A stretch of DNA of 64,000 nt, taken from the NCBI RefSeq assembly GCF_042682525.1, contig NZ_JBHUHP010000019.1, positions 123,103-187,102 on the forward strand, in the 5' to 3' direction. This document shows, one piece after another, positions 8,415 through 16,138 of the stretch; position 1 is the stretch's first letter; each line of letters starts with the position of its first letter. The DNA comes from Blastococcus_B deserti (lineage in GTDB: Bacteria; Actinomycetota; Actinomycetes; Mycobacteriales; Geodermatophilaceae). The translations under genes were made by a program, and so were the position numbers. A model generated the notes under the pieces. The model was not told the DNA's origin, made no database searches, and worked only from the letters and a program-made list of their open reading frames with translations.

Positions 8415-9506
8415 GTGACGACGGCGGGCAGGGAGCGCAGCACCGGGCTGCGGTACGGCTGGACGACGGGCGCCTGCGCCACCGCCGCCACCACGGCCGC
8501 CTACACCGCGCTGCTGACCGGCGAGTTCCCCGACCCGGTGCAGATCCATCTCCCGAACGACAAGCACCCGTCGTTCGCCCTGGCGACGGAGCTCCTCGAG
8601 GACGGCGCGGCCACCGCCGGCATCGTCAAGGACGCCGGCGACGACCCCGACGTCACCCACGGCGCCCTCGTCTCGGTGCGGGTGACCCACGGCGAGCCCG
8701 GCACCGGCGTCACCTTCCGGGCCGGCGCCGGGGTGGGCACGGTCACCAAGCCCGGGCTGCCCCTGGCGGTCGGTGAGCCGGCGATCAACCCCATGCCCCG
8801 CCAGTTCGTCCGCGAGCACGTCGCCGCCGTCGCGGCCCGGCACGGTGGCACCGGCGACGTCGTCGTCGAGGTCGCGGTCGAGAACGGCGAGGAGCTGGCC
8901 CGGCGGACGTGGAACCCCCGGCTCGGCATCCTCGGCGGGCTGTCGATCCTCGGGACGACGGGCGTCGTCGTCCCCTACTCGTGCTCGTCGTGGATCGACT
9001 CGATCCGCCGCGGCATCGACGTCGCCCGGGCGGCCGGGCACCGGCACGTCGCCGGGTGCACCGGGTCGACCAGCGAGCGGGTGGTGACGGAGCTGTACGG
9101 CCTGCCGGAGGACGCGCTGCTCGACATGGGGGACTTCGCCGGAGCCGTGCTCAAGTACCTGCGCCGCCACCCGGTGCCCCGGCTGACGATCGCCGGCGGC
9201 ATCGGCAAGCTCGCGAAGCTGGCCGACGGCCACCTCGACCTGCACTCGGGCCGCTCCCAGGTCTCGCCCGACGCCCTCGCCGCGCTGGTGGCCGGCGCCG
9301 GCGGCTCCCCGGAGCTGGTCGCGCGCGTGCGGGCGGCGAACACCGCCCTCGACGCGCTCCAGCAGTGCCAGGCCGACGGCCTCCCGCTGGGTGACCTCGT
9401 CGCGGCCGGCGCCCGGGACACCGCCCTCGGCGTGCTCCGCGGCGCCCCGGTCGAGGTGGATGTCGTGGTGATCGACCGCGCCGGGAACGTGGTGGGCCGG
9501 GCCTAA
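8415..9506 (+). CDS. cbiD: cobalt-precorrin-5B C1-methyltransferase CbiD
   Basis: A 363-residue CbiD. The N-terminus GLRYGWTTGACATAATTAA is the strongest family signature; GEPAINPMPRQ, NPRLGILGGLSILGTTGVV, PYSCSSWIDSIRRGIDVARA and GFTGSTSE-like CTGSTSERVV follow. It methylates C-1 of the macrocycle using S-adenosylmethionine. CbiD is named from the anaerobic pathway, yet here it stands among aerobic-route genes (cobG, cobK, cobL, cobM), presumably in place of CobF. It starts with GTG and converges on cobM with a four-base overlap of the ends. Confidence 0.95.
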   Translation: MTTAGRERSTGLRYGWTTGACATAATTAAYTALLTGEFPDPVQIHLPNDKHPSFALATELLEDGAATAGIVKDAGDDPDVTHGALVSVRVTHGEPGTGVTFRAGAGVGTVTKPGLPLAVGEPAINPMPRQFVREHVAAVAARHGGTGDVVVEVAVENGEELARRTWNPRLGILGGLSILGTTGVVVPYSCSSWIDSIRRGIDVARAAGHRHVAGCTGSTSERVVTELYGLPEDALLDMGDFAGAVLKYLRRHPVPRLTIAGGIGKLAKLADGHLDLHSGRSQVSPDALAALVAGAGGSPELVARVRAANTALDALQQCQADGLPLGDLVAAGARDTALGVLRGAPVEVDVVVIDRAGNVVGRA

Positions 9507-10246
9507 GGGCGGCATCTGGTGGTCGAGTACAGGTGGCTGTCGGGGAACTCCTCCGCCGCCAGCACCGAGCCGACGATCACCACCGCCGTCCGCTTCACGT
9601 CGGCCTCCTGCACCCGGGCCGCGATGTCGGCGAGCGTGCCCCGGAGGATCAGCTCGTCGTCGCGGCTGGCGCGGGCGACCACGGCCACGGGGCAGTCGGG
9701 CCCGTAGCTGGGGACCAGCTCGGGCACGAGCTCGGCGATCCGCTGCACCGCCAGGTGCAGCACCAGGGTCGCGCGCGAGGCGCCGAGCGTGGCGAGGTCC
9801 TCCCCCGGAGGCATGGGGGTGGACCGGGCGGAGGTGCGGGTGAGGATCACCGTCTGCCCCACGCCCGGCACGGTCAGCTCCCGCTTGAGCGAGGCGGCCG
9901 CGGCGGCGAACGCCGGCACCCCGGGGACGACGTCGTAGGGCACGCCCGCCGCGTCCAGCCGGCGCATCTGCTCGGCCATCGCGCTGTAGACCGACGGATC
10001 GCCCGAGTGCAGCCGGGCCACGTCGAGGCCTGCCTGGTGGGCGGCGACCAGCTCGGCGGTGATCTGGTCGAGATCGAGCTGCGCGGTGTCGACCAGCCGG
10101 GCGCCGGCCGGCGCCGTGTCGAGCAGCTCCCGCGGCACGAGCGCCCCGGCGTAGAGGCAGACGGGCGCGCTCCCGACGATCCGCGCCGCCCGGACCGTGA
10201 TGAGGTCCGCGGCGCCGGGTCCGGCACCGATGAAGTGGACGGTCAC
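9503..10246 (-). CDS. cobM: precorrin-4 C11-methyltransferase CobM
   Basis: A 247-residue tetrapyrrole methyltransferase that methylates C-11 of precorrin-4 to give precorrin-5. VHFIGAGPGAADLITVRAARI at the N-terminus, CLYAGALVPRELL, RLHSGDPSVYSAMAEQM, VVPGVPAFAAAAASLKRELTVPG and TRTSARSTPMPPGEDL are hallmarks of CobM/CbiF. The GTG start at 10246 overlaps the cobL stop (GTGA), so cobL and cobM form one minus-strand operon. The GTG is chosen because it sits directly before the conserved beta-strand. Confidence 0.95.
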   Translation of the reverse strand: MTVHFIGAGPGAADLITVRAARIVGSAPVCLYAGALVPRELLDTAPAGARLVDTAQLDLDQITAELVAAHQAGLDVARLHSGDPSVYSAMAEQMRRLDAAGVPYDVVPGVPAFAAAAASLKRELTVPGVGQTVILTRTSARSTPMPPGEDLATLGASRATLVLHLAVQRIAELVPELVPSYGPDCPVAVVARASRDDELILRGTLADIAARVQEADVKRTAVVIVGSVLAAEEFPDSHLYSTTRCRP

Positions 10247-11484
10247 GGCTTGACCACCGTCCAGATCGTCACCGGCATGGCCGGCTTCCAGCCGGTGAAG
10301 CGCCCGACCGGCTCGGCGTGCTGGATCCCGAGCCGCAGCAGATCTCCGCCCGCGCGGGCGAACCACGCGGCCAGCACCGCCTCGCTCTCCACCGTGACCG
10401 CGTTGGCGACCAGCCGGCCCCCCGGCGGCAACGCCTCCCAGCATGCCTCCGGCAGACCCGGCGTGGTCAGCCCGCCACCGATGAACACGGCATCCGGCCG
10501 GGCCAGGCCCTGCAGCGCCTCGGGCGCCCGGCCGACCACCACCTGCAGGTACGGAACGCCGAGCCGCGCGGCGTTGCGGGTGATCCGCCCGGCCCGCTCG
10601 GCCGACGCCTCGACCGCCACCGCGCGGGACGAGGGGTGCGTCCGCATCCACTCGATCCCGATGGAGCCCGAGCCCGCGCCCACGTCCCACAGCAGTCCAC
10701 CGGGCACCGGAGCGAGGCGGGCCAGCGTGACGGCCCGGACGTCGGACTTCGTCAGCTGCCCGTCGGACTCGTATGCCTCGTCGGGCAGCCCCGGCACCGT
10801 GGGCAGCGGCACGGTCCCCGGATCGGCCCGGCACTCGACAGCGGTGACCGCCAGGGCCGGGACGGCGGCCGACCAGCCAGCGGCGGTGCCGGCGTGCCGC
10901 GTCTCGTCCGGGGCACCCAGGTCGCCCAGCACGGTGACGACGCTGGCCCCGTACCCCCGCCGCGCGAGCAGCGCGGCGACCTGCGCCGGCGTACCCCCGT
11001 CGGAGCCGAGGACCAGCAGCCGGCGCCCGGGCTGGACGTGCGGGTGCAGCAGCTCGACCGGCCGCCCCACCAGCGTCACCACGGCCGTGTCCTCGACCGC
11101 CCAGCCCAGCCGCGCGCACGCCAGCGACACCGACGACGGGGCGGGCAGCACCCGCACCCGATCGGCCCCCAGCAGGCGGGTCAGCGTGGTGCCGATCCCC
11201 GACAGCATCGGGTCGCCGCTGGCGAGGACCACGACGGCGCGGCCGGCCTGCTCGACGAGGCCGGGCAGGGCCTCGCTGAGCGGGGACGGCCACGGCACCC
11301 GCTCCGCAGCGACCGAGACCGGGACGAGGTGCAGCTGACGGGCACTCCCGATCAGCACCTCGGCCGCCTCGATCTCCGCGCGGGACCGGGGTGCCAGGCC
11401 GTCCCAGCCGTCGGCGCCGAGGCCGACGACGACGACCGGGGGGCTGAGCGCGGCGGGGGCCCCTCCGAGGTCGGCGGCATGCAT
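10243..11484 (-). CDS. cobL: precorrin-6Y C5,15-methyltransferase (decarboxylating) CobL
   Basis: A 413-residue two-domain enzyme. The N-terminal half (about 15-215; VVVVGLGADGWDGL, LASGDPMLSGIGTTL, VLPAPSSVSLACARLGW) is the CbiE-type methyltransferase acting at C-5. The C-terminal half (about 225-413; DEAYESDGQLTKSDVRAVTLARL, LLWDVGAGSGSIGIEWMR, FIGGGL) is the CbiT-type Rossmann methyltransferase that methylates C-15 and decarboxylates. Fusion is normal in aerobic-pathway bacteria. The start MHAADLGG at 11484 lies eight bases after a TAGGAT box, suggesting a leaderless message. cobM follows with a GTGA overlap; cobQ diverges. Confidence 0.94.
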   Translation of the reverse strand: MHAADLGGAPAALSPPVVVVGLGADGWDGLAPRSRAEIEAAEVLIGSARQLHLVPVSVAAERVPWPSPLSEALPGLVEQAGRAVVVLASGDPMLSGIGTTLTRLLGADRVRVLPAPSSVSLACARLGWAVEDTAVVTLVGRPVELLHPHVQPGRRLLVLGSDGGTPAQVAALLARRGYGASVVTVLGDLGAPDETRHAGTAAGWSAAVPALAVTAVECRADPGTVPLPTVPGLPDEAYESDGQLTKSDVRAVTLARLAPVPGGLLWDVGAGSGSIGIEWMRTHPSSRAVAVEASAERAGRITRNAARLGVPYLQVVVGRAPEALQGLARPDAVFIGGGLTTPGLPEACWEALPPGGRLVANAVTVESEAVLAAWFARAGGDLLRLGIQHAEPVGRFTGWKPAMPVTIWTVVKP

Positions 11485-11492
11485 GACGGCCG

Positions 11493-11498
11493 ATCCTA
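11493..11498 (-). promoter_or_regulatory. possible -10 box of leaderless cobL-cobM
   Basis: On the minus strand TAGGAT lies eight bases upstream of the cobL ATG, with no ribosome-binding motif between. The spacing fits an actinobacterial leaderless transcript. Confidence 0.4.
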
Positions 11499-11526
11499 GG
11501 GAGGCCCGGAGCGGGCGGTTGGCACC

Positions 11527-13059
11527 ATGTGCGCCGTGAGCACCAGGAGCGGGACCGGCGCGCTGCTCGTGGCGGGGACGACGTCGGACGCCGGCAAGTC
11601 CGTCGTCACGGCCGGGATCTGCCGCTGGCTGGTGCGCCAGGGCGTCTCGGTGGCGCCGTTCAAGGCGCAGAACATGAGCAACAACTCGATGGTCACCGCC
11701 GACGGGGCCGAGATCGGACGGGCCCAGGTCATGCAGGCCGCGGCCGCCCGCGTCGAGCCCGAGGCGGCGATGAACCCGGTGCTGCTCAAGCCGGGCGGGA
11801 ACGACTCCAGCCAGGTCGTCGTCCTGGGCCGGCCGGTCGCCGACGTCACCGCGCTGTCCTACCGGCCGATGAAGGCGGCGCTGCTCGACCAGGTGCTGGC
11901 CTGCCTCGACGACCTGCGGTCCCGCTTCGACGTCGTCGTCTGCGAGGGCGCCGGGTCGCCCACCGAGATCAACCTGCGCGCCGACGACATCGCCAACATG
12001 GGCCTGGCCACGGCGGCGGACCTGCCCGTGCTGGTCGTCGGCGACATCGACCGCGGCGGCGTCTTCCCCGCCCTCTACGGCACCGTGGCGCTGATGCCGC
12101 CGGCCGACCAGCGGCTGGTCGCCGGCTTCCTGGTGAACAAGTTCCGCGGCGACGTCCGGCTGCTCGAGCCGGGCCTGGCGGAGCTCGCTCGGCTGACCGG
12201 CCGGCCGACGCTCGGCGTCCTGCCGTGGCTGGGCGGGCTGGAACTGGACGTCGAGGACTCGCTGGACGTTCCCGGCGCGTCCTCGGGAGGACCGCCCCTC
12301 GGTGCGGAGGTGCTGCGCGTGGCGGTGGCGCGGCTGCCGCGGCTGTCGAACTTCACCGACCTCGACGCACTCGCTGCCGAGCCTGGGGTCCTCGTCCGCT
12401 ACGTCACCCGGCCCGAGGAGCTGGCCGACGCCGACCTCGTCGTGCTGCCCGGCACCCGATCGACCGTCGCCGACCTGGACTGGCTGCGCCGGTCGGGCCT
12501 GGCCGACGCCGTCGCCCGGCACGCGGCGACGGGCGCGCCCGTGCTCGGCATCTGCGGCGGCCACCAGATGCTGGCCCGCACGATCACCGACGAGGTGGAG
12601 TCCCGGGCCGGCACGGTGACCGGGCTGGGGCTGCTGCCCACGGACGTGCGGTTCCACCGGGAGAAGACCCTGGGCCGGCCGGTCGGCGAGGCTCTCGGCC
12701 GGCCGGTGCGCGGGTACGAGATCCACCACGGCGTCGTCACCGTCGACCTCCACGGCGACCGGACCGCGCAGCCCTTCCTCGACGGCGCCCGCGCGGGCTC
12801 GGTCTTCGGGACGACGTGGCACGGCGCGCTGGAGAACGACGGCTTCCGGCGCGCCTTCCTCACCGAGGTCGCCGCGATCGCCGGCCGGCGCTTCACCGTC
12901 GCCCCGGGCACCGACTTCGCCGCCGTCCGGGAGACCCGGTTGGACCGGCTGGGCGACCTCGTCGCCGAACACGCCGACACCGACGCGCTGTGGCGGCTGG
13001 TCGAGACCGGGCCACCGCCCGGGCTGCCCCTGCTCCCCCCGGGCGCCGGAACCCGCTGA
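11527..13059 (+). CDS. cobQ: cobyric acid synthase CobQ
   Basis: About 510 residues. The enzyme amidates four side chains of adenosylcobyrinate a,c-diamide using glutamine and ATP. The N-terminal P-loop-like domain carries LLVAGTTSDAGKSVVTAGICR and FKAQNMSNNS; EGAGSPTEINLR and VVGDIDRGGVFP follow. The C-terminal class I glutamine amidotransferase domain has LPGTRSTVADLDWLR, the nucleophile Cys in GICGGHQML, and GYEIHHG. Either ATG 11527 or GTG 11536 could start it. It is divergent from cobL and ends just before the cobalamin riboswitch. Confidence 0.95.
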   Translation: MCAVSTRSGTGALLVAGTTSDAGKSVVTAGICRWLVRQGVSVAPFKAQNMSNNSMVTADGAEIGRAQVMQAAAARVEPEAAMNPVLLKPGGNDSSQVVVLGRPVADVTALSYRPMKAALLDQVLACLDDLRSRFDVVVCEGAGSPTEINLRADDIANMGLATAADLPVLVVGDIDRGGVFPALYGTVALMPPADQRLVAGFLVNKFRGDVRLLEPGLAELARLTGRPTLGVLPWLGGLELDVEDSLDVPGASSGGPPLGAEVLRVAVARLPRLSNFTDLDALAAEPGVLVRYVTRPEELADADLVVLPGTRSTVADLDWLRRSGLADAVARHAATGAPVLGICGGHQMLARTITDEVESRAGTVTGLGLLPTDVRFHREKTLGRPVGEALGRPVRGYEIHHGVVTVDLHGDRTAQPFLDGARAGSVFGTTWHGALENDGFRRAFLTEVAAIAGRRFTVAPGTDFAAVRETRLDRLGDLVAEHADTDALWRLVETGPPPGLPLLPPGAGTR

Positions 13060-13099
13060 GGCGAGGACGGGCTGTCCGCGCCCGGGCGGGCTGTGGTCG

Positions 13100-13265
13100 A
13101 ATGACGGCGCCACGCGACGGCAGTGGAGGAAGCCCGGTGAGATCCCGGCGCGGTCCCGCCACTGTGACCGGGGAGCCCGTCCCCACGCACGGCCACTGCG
13201 CCCGAGCTCGCTCGGGGGTGGGAAGGCCGGGGACGGACGTCGATCCGGAAGCCAGGAGACTCCCG
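13100..13265 (+). promoter_or_regulatory. cobalamin (adenosylcobalamin) riboswitch
   Basis: The core AGCCCGGTGAGATCCCGGCG at 13131-13150, followed by CGGTCCCGCCACTGT (13151-13165), matches the conserved internal elements of B12 riboswitches. The downstream B12 box GAAGCCAGGAGAC is at 13248-13260. The outer helix ends are estimated. It precedes the chelatase-cobO-cobB-cbiMNQO operon, so high cobalamin should shut off cobalt insertion, adenosylation and cobalt uptake. No T-rich terminator follows. A ribosome-binding motif at 13311-13320 lies about 50 bases downstream, so control may be at translation or by Rho. Confidence 0.93.
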
Positions 13266-13327
13266 CCGTCGTCCCTGCCACTCCGGGCCACCGCGGATGA
13301 ACGGACACCCGGGGAGAGGAACGCACC

Positions 13328-13357
13328 GTGCGCCGGACCCCGGTCAGCGACTCGTGA
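13328..13357 (+). CDS. possible nine-residue leader peptide before the chelatase gene
   Basis: GTG at 13328 sits seven bases after a very strong ribosome-binding motif (GGGGAGAGGA, 13311-13320) and opens a nine-codon frame, MRRTPVSDS, ending in TGA at 13355-13357. That stop overlaps a GTG (13354) in the frame of the chelatase, giving a GTGA re-initiation site. Either this is a real leader that couples riboswitch control to the chelatase, or a one-base change split off the original N-terminus. Confidence 0.45.
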   Translation: MRRTPVSDS

Positions 13358-15417
13358 ACTTCCCCTTCGGCGCCGTCGTCGGCATGGACGACATGCGGCT
13401 GGCGCTCGTGCTCAACGCCGTCTCCCCCGCCGTCGGCGGGGTGCTCGTCCGCGGCGAGAAGGGCACGGCCAAGTCGACGGCGGTGCGCGCGCTCGCCGCC
13501 GTCCTGCCCGCCGTCGACGTCGTCCCCGGCTGCCGCTTCGCCTGCGATCCGGCCGCTCCCGACCCGGGCTGCCCCGACGGCCCCCACGACGCCGGGGCTG
13601 CCGGGCACACCCGGCCGGCGCGGCTGGTCGAGCTGCCGGTCGGCGCGTCCGAGGACCGCGTCGTCGGCGCCCTCGACCTCGAGCGGGCGCTCACCGAGGG
13701 GGTCAAGGCCTTCGAGCCCGGGCTGCTCGCCGCCGCCCACCGCGGGGTCCTCTACGTCGACGAGGTCAACCTGCTGCACGACCACCTGGTCGACCTGCTG
13801 CTGGACGCCGCCGCCCTGGGCACCGCCTACGTGGAGCGCGAGGGCGTGTCCGTGCGGCACGCGGCCCGCTTCCTGCTCGTGGGCACGATGAACCCCGAGG
13901 AGGGCGAGCTCCGCCCCCAGCTGCTCGACCGCTTCGGCCTCACGGTCGAGGTGGCCGCCCCCCGCGACCCCGACGTCCGCGCCGAGGTGGTGCGGCGGCG
14001 CTTCGCCTTCGACGCCGAGCCCGCGGCGTTCACCGAGCAATGGGCCGGCGAGGAGGCGGCGCTGTCGGCCCGCATCGCCGGGGCCCGCGCCCAGCTCCCA
14101 CACGTCGTGCTCTCGGACGCCGCGCTGCGCCAGGTCACCGCCGTGTGCGCGGCCTTCGACGTCGACGGCCTGCGCGCCGACCTGGTCACCGCCCGGGCGG
14201 CCGTCGCGCACGCCGCGTGGTCCGGTCGCGACGCCGTCACCGAGGACGACGTCCGGGTCGCCGCCCGGCTGGCGCTGCCCCACCGCCGGCGCCGCAACCC
14301 GTTCGACGCCCCCGGCCTGGACGACGAGACGCTCGAGCAGGCCCTCTCCGACGCCCGCCCCGACGACGACAGCCCGGACGACGAGGGCCCCGACGGCGGC
14401 GGCCCCCACGGCGGCCCCGACGGCGGCGGTGGTGGCGGTGGCGGCACCCCGCCGCCGGGGGGTCCCGGCGCCGACGCATCGGCCGGCGAGCCCGACGGCC
14501 AGGGTCCGGTGCAGAAAGCTCCGGGGACCGCGCCGCGCGGGGACGGTGCGCACCAGGCGGACCCCGGACCCGCACCCGCACCCGAGCGGGCCGCGGCCGC
14601 CCCGACCGACCCGTTCCGCACCCGGCGCCTGGAGGTGCCCGGCGTGGGAGCGGGCGCGGCCGGCCGGCGGTCACGGGCACGCGCCGTGCGCGGGCGCGTG
14701 GTGGGCTCCCGTCGTCCGGCCGGCGCCGTGACGAGGCTGCACCTTCCCGACACCGTCCTCGCCGCCGCCCCGCACCAGGTCGCCCGCGGCCGCACCGGCC
14801 CCGCGCTGCGCATCGCGCGGGACGACCTGCGCCAGGCCACGGTGGAGGGCCGCGAGGGCAACCTGGTCCTGTTCGTCGTCGACGCCAGCGGCTCGATGGG
14901 GTCGCGGGCGCGCATGGGCGCGGTCAAGGGCGCCGTCCTGTCGCTGCTCCTGGACGCCTACCAGCGCCGCGACAAGGTCGGGCTGGTGACGTTCCGCGGG
15001 GCGGCCGCCGAGCTGGCGCTGCCGCCCACCTGGTCGGTGGAGGCGGCCGCCGCGCGGCTGACCGACCTGCCCACCGGCGGGCGGACGCCGCTGGCCGCCG
15101 GCCTGCTGCGGGCGCAGGAGGTGCTGCGGGTCGAGGGGGTCCGCGATCCGCAGCGACGCCCGCTGCTGGTCGTCGTCACCGACGGCCGGGCCACGGGCGC
15201 CCGGGGCGGCAACCACCTCGGCGACGCCCATGCGGCCGCGGCGCTCCTGGCGTCGGCGGGCACGGCGAGCGTCGTCGTCGACTGCGAGTCCGGCCCGGTG
15301 CGGCTGGGGCTGGCCGCCACCCTCGGCGCCCACCTCGGCGCGCGGACGCTGCGGCTGGAGGAGCTGGCGGCCGACGCGCTCGCGGCCACGGTGCGCGGCG
15401 CGAAGAGGGCGGCCTGA
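13354..15417 (+). CDS. ChlI-ChlD-type chelatase ATPase/VWA subunit (putative cobaltochelatase)
   Basis: 687 residues from GTG 13354. The N-terminal AAA+ domain (about 1-310) is BchI/ChlI-like: PFGAVVGMDDMRLAL, Walker A GEKGTAKS at 34-41, Walker B VLYVDEVN near 133, and MNPEEGELRPQLLDRFGL. A low-complexity Pro/Gly/Asp linker (about 330-450) leads to a ChlD-like VWA domain (about 500-687) with the MIDAS motif DASGSMGS near 510. In mycobacteria the equivalent gene precedes cobO and cobB, as here, and is thought to assist CobN in inserting cobalt. An upstream ATG (13297) is unlikely because the ribosome-binding motif lies inside it. CobN is not in the window. Confidence 0.85.
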   Translation: MNFPFGAVVGMDDMRLALVLNAVSPAVGGVLVRGEKGTAKSTAVRALAAVLPAVDVVPGCRFACDPAAPDPGCPDGPHDAGAAGHTRPARLVELPVGASEDRVVGALDLERALTEGVKAFEPGLLAAAHRGVLYVDEVNLLHDHLVDLLLDAAALGTAYVEREGVSVRHAARFLLVGTMNPEEGELRPQLLDRFGLTVEVAAPRDPDVRAEVVRRRFAFDAEPAAFTEQWAGEEAALSARIAGARAQLPHVVLSDAALRQVTAVCAAFDVDGLRADLVTARAAVAHAAWSGRDAVTEDDVRVAARLALPHRRRRNPFDAPGLDDETLEQALSDARPDDDSPDDEGPDGGGPHGGPDGGGGGGGGTPPPGGPGADASAGEPDGQGPVQKAPGTAPRGDGAHQADPGPAPAPERAAAAPTDPFRTRRLEVPGVGAGAAGRRSRARAVRGRVVGSRRPAGAVTRLHLPDTVLAAAPHQVARGRTGPALRIARDDLRQATVEGREGNLVLFVVDASGSMGSRARMGAVKGAVLSLLLDAYQRRDKVGLVTFRGAAAELALPPTWSVEAAAARLTDLPTGGRTPLAAGLLRAQEVLRVEGVRDPQRRPLLVVVTDGRATGARGGNHLGDAHAAAALLASAGTASVVVDCESGPVRLGLAATLGAHLGARTLRLEELAADALAATVRGAKRAA

Positions 15418-15420
15418 CGC

Positions 15421-16035
15421 ATGCCGAAGGGACAGGTCGCCGTCACCCCGGACGACGGGCTGAGCACGCGTCAGCGCCGCAACCGGCCGATCCTCGCCGT
15501 GCACACCGGCGAGATGAAGGGCAAGTCCACCGCCGCGTTCGGCATGGCCATGCGCGCCTGGAACCAGGGCTGGTCGATCGCGGTCTACCAGTTCGTCAAG
15601 AGCGCCAAGTGGAAGGTCGGCGAGGAGATCGCGCTGACCGCCCTCGGCCGCCTGCACGAGCAGACCGGTGAGGGTGGGCCGGTCGTCTGGCACAAGATGG
15701 GCAGCGGCTGGAGCTGGTCACGCCGGCAGGGCACCGAGGTGGACCACGCCGCCGACGCCGCCGAGGGCTGGGCGCAGATCACCCGCGACCTCGCCGCCGA
15801 GGCGCACCGGTTCTACGTGCTCGACGAGTTCACCTACCCCATCACGTGGGGCTGGGTGGACGTCGACGAGGTGGTCGAGACGCTCGCCGGGCGGCCGGGC
15901 AACCAGCACGTCGTCGTCACCGGGCGCGACGCCCACCCGAAGCTGGTCGAGGCCGCCGACCTCGTCGTCGAGATGACCAAGGTCAAGCACCCGATGGACG
16001 CCGGTCAGAAGGGCCAGCGGGGGATCGAGTGGTGA
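15421..16035 (+). CDS. cobO: cob(I)yrinic acid a,c-diamide adenosyltransferase CobO
   Basis: A 204-residue enzyme that adds the 5'-deoxyadenosyl group from ATP to reduced corrinoids. The P-loop HTGEMKGKSTAAFGMAMRAW, followed by VYQFVKSAKWKVGEE, YVLDEFTYPITWGWVD and VVTGRDAHPKLVEAADLV, is characteristic of the CobA/CobO/BtuR family. The gene starts three bases after the chelatase stop, so it is co-transcribed and under the same riboswitch. A long hairpin lies between it and cobB. Confidence 0.95.
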   Translation: MPKGQVAVTPDDGLSTRQRRNRPILAVHTGEMKGKSTAAFGMAMRAWNQGWSIAVYQFVKSAKWKVGEEIALTALGRLHEQTGEGGPVVWHKMGSGWSWSRRQGTEVDHAADAAEGWAQITRDLAAEAHRFYVLDEFTYPITWGWVDVDEVVETLAGRPGNQHVVVTGRDAHPKLVEAADLVVEMTKVKHPMDAGQKGQRGIEW

Positions 16036-16058
16036 CGAGCTCGGTGGCGTCCCGTGGC

Positions 16059-16121
16059 GTCGATCATCGGCGGGTGGCTGTCGACACGCCCGACGGCGGC
16101 AGCCATCCGCCGATGATCGAC
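16059..16121. repeat. 22-bp inverted repeat between cobO and cobB
   Basis: Arms 16059-16080 and 16100-16121 are complementary over 22 bases, with a single G-T pair and a 19-base loop. There is no T-tract. It could be an RNA processing or stabilising hairpin that changes the cobO/cobB ratio, a partial terminator, or a dispersed palindromic repeat. Confidence 0.75.
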
Positions 16122-16138
16122 CGCACGGGGGGACGGCG

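Noticed and set aside
10243..14553. Very long open frame on the minus strand running across cobQ, the riboswitch and the chelatase
   Set aside because: Only its last 413 codons (cobL) look like protein; the rest is a repetitive antisense translation typical of very high-GC DNA.
16059..16121. Hairpin as intrinsic terminator
   Set aside because: No T-tract, and it lies within an operon whose next gene is functionally linked; kept as an unexplained inverted repeat.
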